Positions 56,918-64,000 of a stretch of 64,000 nucleotides of DNA are shown in pieces (positions within the stretch are counted from its first letter, which is position 1; each line of letters starts with the position of its first letter). A program made the position numbers and the translations under genes. The stretch covers positions 2,740,501 through 2,804,500 of the forward strand of contig OX327696.1 of the NCBI GenBank assembly GCA_946807835.1, given 5' to 3'. The DNA comes from Ailanthus altissimus. Its lineage: Eukaryota > Streptophyta > Magnoliopsida > Sapindales > Simaroubaceae. Below the pieces are notes generated by a model. It saw nothing but the letters and a program-made list of their open reading frames with translations. It did not search any database and was not told the DNA's origin.

Positions 56918-57430
56918 CTACAAAAGTGAAAAAGAATAGTATTCATTATAACTTTGATGGTTTTCTCGTTTATAAGAAGCTATTCCCATAAAGGTCTATT
57001 TTTTCTGTTTGTATTTTTAGCGTTCTACAATTATAGAGTCATAATGTAGCTCATGCATCCTTCTATTTTATCTGTTCACAAAAGATAACGCAAGTATAGA
57101 TATTTGGTATTATAATTTGTACTTGGGATTTAAGTACGGTTGTCATTTGATAGAATTAAAAGCTAGAACTCTTACATTCTTTCTCAGTTTTTCTCTATTT
57201 GAAAGAAAAAAAAAAGGAAGCAAATCTTTAAAAGAAGTGTAATGGTACAGTACAGAAATTAAAAATAAAACATTATTTGTTTTTATGAACTATGATAATA
57301 GAGTAAAAAGCCTTTTTCTCGATACTTTCCAAATCAATTTTTTGTAATTGTTTTTAATCAAGTTGTGTAATTTAACTCAAATGAAGAAAACATCCTTAAG
57401 TACAAAATGTTCACAATATTTTGGGACTTT
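56918..57430 (-). other. remaining part of TNL-2 TIR/NB-ARC intron
   Basis: AT-rich DNA between the NB-ARC acceptor of TNL-2 and the 3' end of the LINE. No TIR motif is present on either strand. This fits a LINE inserted into the first intron of TNL-2. Confidence 0.5.
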
Positions 57431-57436
57431 TTCAAA

Positions 57437-57970
57437 CTAAATAGCATCAGAAACTATGTTTAGAGTAAGGTGTGCTAGTTCATACGCCACTTCATTAGTG
57501 GACCAATGTGAATAACTGAAAGAGCAAAAGTTAAAGCATGACGAGATTGTTCTAATATCATGAAGTACCAAACTAAGTTCTGAGAAGGAGTTGGTGTGAT
57601 TGTTGATGTCAGAAATAATGTCAGCTACATCAGATTCGACCTCAATAGCTAATAAGCCCAGTGTTCTGACTAGGTTAAGACCTCGAAGAATTGTCAATGC
57701 TTTTAAAATGTCCATTGAGGGTTTTGCCTTAAGTGAAGAGGATGAAGAGGCGAGTACAGCTCCATAGTTATCACGCAGGACCGCTCCTAACCCAACCTTG
57801 AGGTGTTTATGAGAAAGACTGGCGTCAATGTTGAGTTTTATAAAGCCCAGTCTTGGGGCTAGCAAACTACAACTTAAATTACTAGTGGCTTCAGCTTTGT
57901 CTGTACAACAAGATACGAACTCATACCAATAGCTTTTAGACCAATTAAGTACATTATCCATCAGCATCAC
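57437..57970 (-). pseudogene. LINE ORF2 RNase H-like domain
   Basis: An open stretch of 177 codons with FIKLNIDASLSHKHLKVGLG, AVLRDNYGAVLAS and IEVESDVADIISDIN, a plant LINE-type RNase H. The first and last catalytic Asp positions are present. The middle acidic residue, usually Glu before ALAL, appears as Lys (DILKALTILRGL), so it is probably inactive. Confidence 0.8.
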
Positions 57971-57976
57971 TTTCTT

Positions 57977-58591
57977 TTATGTGACTAATTTGTTTCTGAT
58001 ATACCATAATCTCCAAAATATAATTAATAGTATCTCAAGATCCATTACAGATAAGCTCGCTTTGCATACCATTAGGAAATCCAAAATTATAGTATTGTGG
58101 CAAATATTTATACCAAGCAAAAAGAGGCAAGCCTGGCATACCTTTCTTAATGCATCACACAACCATACTGCATGAATAGAGTTTTCAGCACCTTTAGCAC
58201 AACGATTGCAAGACTCATCAATAGACACATACTGCTTCTTTAGATTTGCAAAAGTAGGGATCCCACCATGGGTAATTCTTTAAACAAAGTGCTTTGTCTT
58301 GGTTAGAATCTTCAACCTCCACATGTATTGCCACCAAGTTTGGGATTTAGCATTATTATTACTAGATGAAGCTTGGTCAAAAGCATGAGATAGTTGATAC
58401 CCACTTTTAATAGTATACTGCTCGAGCTTGTCAAAATGCCACGTAACTGAGTCAGGTTGCTCCCATGATCGAGTGCGAGGGATATTGAGGATTAAGTCAC
58501 TTTCTTCATGAGGAAAATAATCCCGAACCAATTCAAAATTCCATGAACTCACAGGCGTGAGTAACTCAGCAACTAGTGAATGCTCTGGCAT
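57977..58591 (-). pseudogene. LINE ORF2 zf-RVT region
   Basis: Two pieces in different frames: WHFDKLEQYTIKSGYQL with WWQYMWRLKILTKTKHFV (58591-58280), and CNRCAKGAENSIHAVWLCD (58228-57977). These are the zinc-binding region after the reverse transcriptase in plant LINEs. There is a frameshift between them near 58,260. Confidence 0.8.
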
Positions 58592-59110
58592 TTTGTGAGG
58601 GAACGAGGGTTTAAAAGATAGGGGTTGAGGAAGCCATTGGTCATAATAGATTGATACAGCTGTTCCAACACCAATACGCTAGCGTAGCCCCTTTTTTAGC
58701 AAGTCTATGCCCTAAAGAATACTTTTCCAAACCTGTGAATCAGATTGTCTAGATTGCACCTGTAAGAGAGAGGAGTTAGGGAAATAAAGGCTCCGAAGAG
58801 TTTTGGCCACCAAAGAGTTTGGGAAGGCGATCACTTTCCATCCTTATTTGGCGAGAATGGCTTGGTTAAAGCAAGCTAGTCTCTAAAACCCATGCCTCCA
58901 TCCCTCTTGTGGTGGCACAACACATCCCACAAGCACTAGTGGATTTTCTTGGAGCTCTCACACCACCCCAAAAAAACCTAGCACAGAGCCTACGAATCTC
59001 GTTGACAAGGCTTTTTGGAAGCCTAAATAGGTTAATAGTAGAGGTTGATATGGCTTGGATAACTGATTTAATAAGAATCTCCTGACCCCAGCTGAAAAAA
59101 GATGTCTCTT

Positions 59111-60038
59111 CTAACCCTTCAGTTTACTCCACACTTTGTCTTTAATGGCAGCAAAAAGGTTCTGTTTATTTTTGCCAGTAAGACAAGGGAGTCCCGGGTA
59201 TTTATGGTGGTGGGGGACATGGGTCACCCCCAAGCAAAAGGTAAGTTGAGCAGTGACCTCCCCTGATATAGACTTACTAAAGCAAACAACAGACTTCTTG
59301 TTATTGATTAATTGTTTAGAAGCATGCTCATAGGAACTTAAAATGTCTTTTACCGAGATGCAATTGTTCAAAGAGACCCTAGTAAATAAGAGGCTGTCAT
59401 CGAAAAACAATAAGTGGGAGATTGTAGGCCATTGGTTCCCTAATTGCAGCCCTTGTATATCGCCTCGTTGTTTAACCAACTTGAGGCGAGAAGAAAGACC
59501 CTCTGTACAAATAAGAAACAAAAATGGGGATAGGGGATCACCTTAGCGAAGACCTCTTGAAGGGTAGATAGGGCCATGAGGGGCGCCATTAATAACAATA
59601 GAGCATAATACTGACGAGACACTGATAAATCATCTAGCACCAGTTGTTAGAGAAACCAAATCGCCCTAACATTGCAAGCAAGAAAGTCCATTCCACCCGA
59701 TCATAGGCCTTTGACATGTCTAGTTTCAAGGCCAAATAATTTTCCACCGAAAATTTATTACCTCTAAGGGCTTGGAGGCACTCAAACCCGATTATAGCAT
59801 TGTCAATGATTAGGAGCCCTGGTATGAAAGCACTTTGGGACTCAAAAATCAAACTCTCCATGACACCACGCAGTCTGTTGGCCAAAACCTTAGCAATAAT
59901 TTTGTATAGAACATTACAAAGGCTTATCAGGTGAAAATTCGAGTAAGCTTTAGGATCGCCAACCTTCGGGATAAGGGTAATGAGGGTATCATTTACCATT
60001 TCGAGATCATCCCCATTGTTAAGGAAACCCAAGCACAC
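59111..60038 (-). pseudogene. LINE ORF2 reverse transcriptase
   Basis: Motifs: LITLIPKVGDPKAYSNFHLI, SLCNVLYKIIAKVLANRLRG, AFIPGLLIIDNA, ALKLDMSKAYDRVEW (60038-59634), then in another frame ISHLLFFDDSLLF (59521-59111). The active-site box reads FFDD where plant LINEs usually have FADD. A frameshift lies near 59,630-59,520. Non-functional. Confidence 0.87.
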
Positions 60039-60562
60039 TCGACAAATGTCAGATCCAACAATGTCCCAGAATTTTTAGAAGAATAAGGCTGGCATACCAT
60101 CTATACCAGGGGGTTTAGTAGGATATATCTGAAACACTGCCTTATGGACCTCCTCCTCTTGGAATGGGGAGTCTAACCATTGGAGTTGCTACACAGATAA
60201 TCTCAGCTTCACACAAGAGACTACTGAGTCAATCTCAATCCTAGAAGGATTAGAAGAGGAGAAAATATTAGAAAAGTACTCCAAAAAAACCTTCGAGGTC
60301 TGTTCCATGTCTGTGCACCAGATTCCATCTCTATTGGTGATCCTCGAGATAGAGTTACTCTTTCTATTCCCTAATGCTTTAAAATGAAAGAAGCGCGAAT
60401 TTTTATCCCCTGCCTATAGCCATTGAACCCTTGAACGTTGCTTCCAATAAGTCTCCTCTTTGTACATTAGGGCATTTAGGGATTTCTGAATCTTCGTAAT
60501 CCCATACTAGGTTTGAGCATTCACCTGCTGGTTTATAGCCCCTAGAAATTGCTTTTTGCTTT

Positions 60563-61312
60563 TTATCTCAATTTTGAGTCTGCGGAATGTGCTAGGTTCC
60601 ACTTTTTTAGGTGGGACCTAATGTGTAAGAGATTTCTGCAATCCTGCTCGTCGGCCCAAGCTTCCTCAAAGTGGAATCTGGAGCTGGGGCAATAAAAAGA
60701 TCCTCTTCTAGTTAGTCTGCCAACATCATCAAAAGATAATAGGAGCGGTCGGTGATCGGAGTCCCAAAAGTCCAGATGCTGCACTAAGACATTAGGAAAG
60801 ATGCGGTGCTAGGGAAAGGAGCAGAGCATTCGGTCAAGTCTTTCCTAAATAAACAAAATGCGGTCACGCCCATTGCACCAAGTGAAAGGAGGCCCCTTAA
60901 ATTGGATCCTTGAGAGGCCACAGTCACTAATAACATTCCTAAAATTTTGCATAAGGTAGGTAGGGCGGGGCAAACCACCAAGTTTTTCAGAGCTTTGAAA
61001 GATCTCATTGAAGTCTCCTCCACACCCATAGGAGAGAAGATAAAGAACATAGTCATCGCAGGAATGTCCAGGAATGGACATGCTGAGATGATTCAATGTG
61101 GCAACAAAAGCCTGTGAATCTCCAATTTTTCCCCAATCCTGCATAGCAACATCAATATGAAAATGAGAGTACGATAGAAGGGAGATATGTACCTCCACCA
61201 CTAGTTTCTCTACGCAGCCAAGTTTCACTCGAAGGTCCTGCACTAAGGTATGTAGAATGTGGAATATGCAAGGGTTACCCAGTCCTCACACATTCCAGCT
61301 CAAAAGTTTCAT
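60563..61312 (-). pseudogene. LINE ORF2 endonuclease domain
   Basis: Begins MKLLSWNV at 61312, followed by TGA where plant LINEs usually have an Arg codon (CGA), then GLGNP. Further motifs: GGDFNEIF, FTWCNGR and, in another frame, DSDHRPLLLSF (60778). These are the APE-type endonuclease signatures (GDFN, SDH). Frames shift at least twice. Confidence 0.83.
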
Positions 61313-62190
61313 TGGAATCTGCAGTCCTACATAACAGCAGGAGTCACCGCTAGGGAATTTGAGGAGGTATTATGGTTATTAGCTTCCTCTTCTGAAGCTA
61401 GTAGACCTGGTGGAGCAAATTGAATCTTCTTGTCTTTATCTTCCAAGTGATGGTGGTTGCAAACCACTGATCATTCACAAACCCCCGTTGCTTGAGGTTA
61501 GATCTTCTTGGGTGGAGTAGGGTATGTAGTGTCGTTGTTACGTTCTTTCCTTTTGGCATTTAGTTGTCTATTGGTAGCATGGTGTGACTTTTTGCTATTT
61601 GGGTTATGAATTCTTTGAGCATTCTTGATCTCAGAAGTGTATATCTATCTGCGATTTTTGTCTGGTTGATTTACGTGGAGAGTCCATGGTAGTATTGCCA
61701 CTTTTGTGAAGGATGAGGTGACCAGGGGGACTTTCAATGTCAGTTTGAGGATCATTCCTCCAGCAAGACAATAGTCCCACGCCTTGTCTGGACTCTGGTT
61801 CCCCATTGTCTTGAAGCCCATAAAGATCCATGCATTTATTTGAAAATTCTACAATATTTTTAATAGGGTTGGCCCGTAATGTGAACACTTAGGGCAGAGC
61901 GCAGCTGGTTGTTTGTCACATGCTTAAGAAGGCCTGGTATTGCACGGGGGGCAACTTCCTTGGTAGTGGTAGTGGTAGTGGCAGTGTCGGGTGACTGGAT
62001 ATCCTTTTGTGTTTCCACTTGGATTGACAGCGTAGGTGGCCTACAGCACATACATTCATTAACATTGCAAAAGTTCGGGTGTTGGTGTGTTTCCACTTGG
62101 GATGGCTGCGAGGAGGGCCTGCACCGCGTGCCTTTGTTATCCATATAATAATTCAGATGTTGAAGAATATGGTTGATTGATTCTTCATCA

Positions 62191-62940
62191 CCGGCCGACA
62201 GCATCAAGACACAAGGAAGTGGGATCCCGCCAGCGCATTGTGCGACCAGGTTTTATGGCTCCATCATCACGCTTCGCCCAGCACCTCACAGCAGCTCCTT
62301 TGTTTTCTACAATGAGTGGTCTTCATGTGGCTGAAACGTATTTTTTTTGACACCATTCTGGTTTTGGATACCAACGGCAACATGTGCTGTATATGCTCCG
62401 ATTTTGGGCTCTGAACCAGTGTCTTGCACATGCTGCCATAAAGCCAAAAGAAAATCTTCACCTTTCCCTGAGTCCATGTGACAAGAAGAGCTGTCACATG
62501 TACCCAAATTATTGGTGCTTTCGATGGTTAGCTGTACTCGGTGATCTGCACATGGCTCAGCCATACGTGTTATGAATCTGTTGTGTTGTGGGAGCTCACT
62601 GGCCGACAGCATCGAGACATGATGAAGTGGGATCCCACTAGCGCATAGTTCAACCAGGTTTGATGGTTCCATCCTTGAGCTTCCCCCAGCTTTTCGCAGC
62701 AGCACACTTGGTTTCTGGAATGAATGGTCTTCATGTGGCTGGAGCATTTTTGCTTTGAATTTGTTTCGGTGTTGGAGCTCAACGGTAGCATGTGCATCGA
62801 TTTTAGGCTCACGACCAGTGTCTTCATGTGGCTGGAGCTCAAATGTTTTTATCCTGTTCTGATATAGGGTTCATCGGCAGCATGCACTTTAATTATGGCC
62901 TCTGGATCAGTGTCATGCACCTACTGCCGTGGCAACATAA
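62191..62940 (-). repeat. ~408-bp tandem repeat in LINE ORF1 region
   Basis: The motif 'ggccgacagcatc' followed by 'gtgggatccc' occurs at 62191 and 62599 (spacing 408), with the following ~150 bases similar. A shorter block 'tcttcatgtggctg' recurs at about 62,320, 62,727 and 62,823. The copies are diverged. It lies between ORF1's zinc knuckle and ORF2. Confidence 0.7.
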
Positions 62941-63439
62941 GACTGTGTCATGCTCGCGTAGTATTGAATCCAAGAGTTCCCGGGAGCGTGGTGGATGTCT
63001 CGGCTGAATTCATGGCAGAGGTGGTGACCGACTCATATGCATTCAGGGGACCTTCCTATAAGGATGCATGCTCTCATTTGCTATCATACACCCCATAGTG
63101 GTGGAGCACACGTTTGCTGTCAAACCAAGGTTTTCAGTATCCCTCACAACCCCTCGCAAGACCCCTTTCTGTTTTGCACTCGCCGCCAGGGTTTCAGCAG
63201 CGGCAATCACCCATGAACGCCATTGTTATCCACCACAAGTTGGTTTATGTAGGGTTCTAGTTCATTAGTTCCATTCTCTTCATCTCTATAGGGATCTCCT
63301 TTAAGACCTCCATGGCTATTGTTATGAGTATTATTATTAAGTGTGTCCCTTGATGTGGATGCTTTGAAGTCCTTGTAATTCTTGGCCACTCGGATATTCT
63401 CTGAGTAGCAGTGGTTATCAGGCTTAAAACAGTTGCATA

Positions 63440-64000
63440 TAATTGTAAACACTCTCTGTAGCCATGGTCTAGGAAGCTGCAGAGAGTGCAGAATTCCAGA
63501 AGTTTTTCATATTTGAAGTCTAGCCAAATCAGGTGTTCAATTGAGCCGAGTTTAAGAAATATTCCTTTCTGTAGTGGCTAGTCGAGGTGTATTTTAACTC
63601 GAATATGCATAAACCTCCCTATGCATGATCCAAAATCATCAGCATCTACATCTAAGAATTTTTTAATCCTATTTCCAATTAATTCGACTGTCTCGACATT
63701 CATATGGACTATTGGAACATTTTGTACTTGGATCCAAAATGAGACACAACGGAATGTGGGGTTGACAGCAGGACCTTCGTCCGCGGTTAGTTTCATGGAA
63801 ATTAAAAATTTGTTGAAATTTCAAGGTTCAGTTCTTAACACATTTTTTCGATTGTCTTCTAGGGAGAACTCACACAGGAAGATGTCACTGCCTAGCCACC
63901 GGAATCTCAATTCTCCAGTAGGTCCCCACAGGCTTTGCATTATGCTTTGGAAAGCATCTTGTTGATAGTTTTTTCTCATCATGATCTTGATAAACAGGCC
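63440..64000 (-). pseudogene. LINE ORF1: DUF4283 and CCHC zinc knuckle
   Basis: Minus strand: SLWGPTGELRFRWLGSDIFL and CEFSLEDNRKNVL (63,950-63,820), a stop, then PTFRCVSFWIQVQNVPIVHM and GRFMHIRVKIHLD (63796-63578), TAG, and a knuckle with CX2CX4HX4C spacing (CTLCSFLDHGYREC, about 63,490-63,450). This is the nucleic-acid-binding ORF1 of plant LINEs. The N-terminus is outside the window. Confidence 0.8.

Larger units (their letters stand above)
57431..64000 (-). mobile_element. decayed L1-type LINE, runs off the window
   Basis: Minus strand, 5' end beyond 64,000. Order: ORF1 with DUF4283 and CCHC knuckle, variable ORF1 tail, ORF2 endonuclease, reverse transcriptase, zf-RVT, RNase H. This is the standard plant L1 plan. 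All segments are broken by stops and shifts. The 3' end is near 57,430; a clean poly-A tail and target duplication were not found. It lies where the TIR exon or first intron of TNL-2 should be. Confidence 0.88.

Overview
The window looks like nuclear DNA of a dicot plant: AT-rich, with intron-containing TIR-NBS-LRR (TNL) resistance genes buried in retrotransposon debris. The layout of the TNLs (TIR, NB-ARC, linker and LRR exons, then a C-terminal C-JID-type exon ending in a basic, acidic-flanked tail) is most like the N-like TNLs of Citrus/Rutaceae. That host assignment is an inference from protein style, not a database match. No rRNA, tRNA, CRISPR or bacterial feature was seen.

Layout. 1-9.2 kb: three decayed fragments of one Copia family, two minus and one plus, with a separate ~1.2 kb insertion and a relic TNL exon near 4.5 kb. 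9.84-15.32 kb: a complete but dead Copia element with at least 11 in-frame stops. 15.3-18.2 kb: AT-rich DNA, a trinucleotide microsatellite and a possible 5' leader exon of TNL-1. 18.244-23.632 kb: an intact, very young Copia element with LTRs identical as read, a perfect 5-bp target duplication and a 1,333-codon polyprotein. It apparently landed in the 5' leader intron of TNL-1. 23.7-28.2 kb: TNL-1 (plus strand, five exons, one nonsense codon in the TIR). 30.5-32.0 kb: a solo LTR with a perfect target duplication. 33.5-34.6 kb: a tandem duplication. 36.0-44.1 kb: a Ty3/gypsy chromovirus-type element whose interior carries, on the minus strand, an intronless LOG-like (cytokinin-activating enzyme) pseudogene and a pararetrovirus-like RNase H tail. 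44.1-47.8 kb: two more decayed Copia fragments. 49.9-52.9 kb: a tandem array of a TRIM-like miniature LTR element, split by a second copy of the solo LTR. 53.4-56.9 kb: TNL-2 (minus strand, clearly broken). 57.4-64.0 kb: a decayed L1-type LINE (minus strand) that runs off the window.

How it fits together: this is a small, decaying TNL cluster (two facing genes plus a relic) with successive layers of elements inserted around it. The only element that looks able to move is the Copia at 18.2-23.6 kb. Its 3' LTR ends 85 bp before the TNL-1 start codon, so it could affect that gene's expression. The most unusual arrangement is the LOG-like reading frame downstream of a pararetrovirus-like fragment and a TATA motif at 38.3-41.0 kb.
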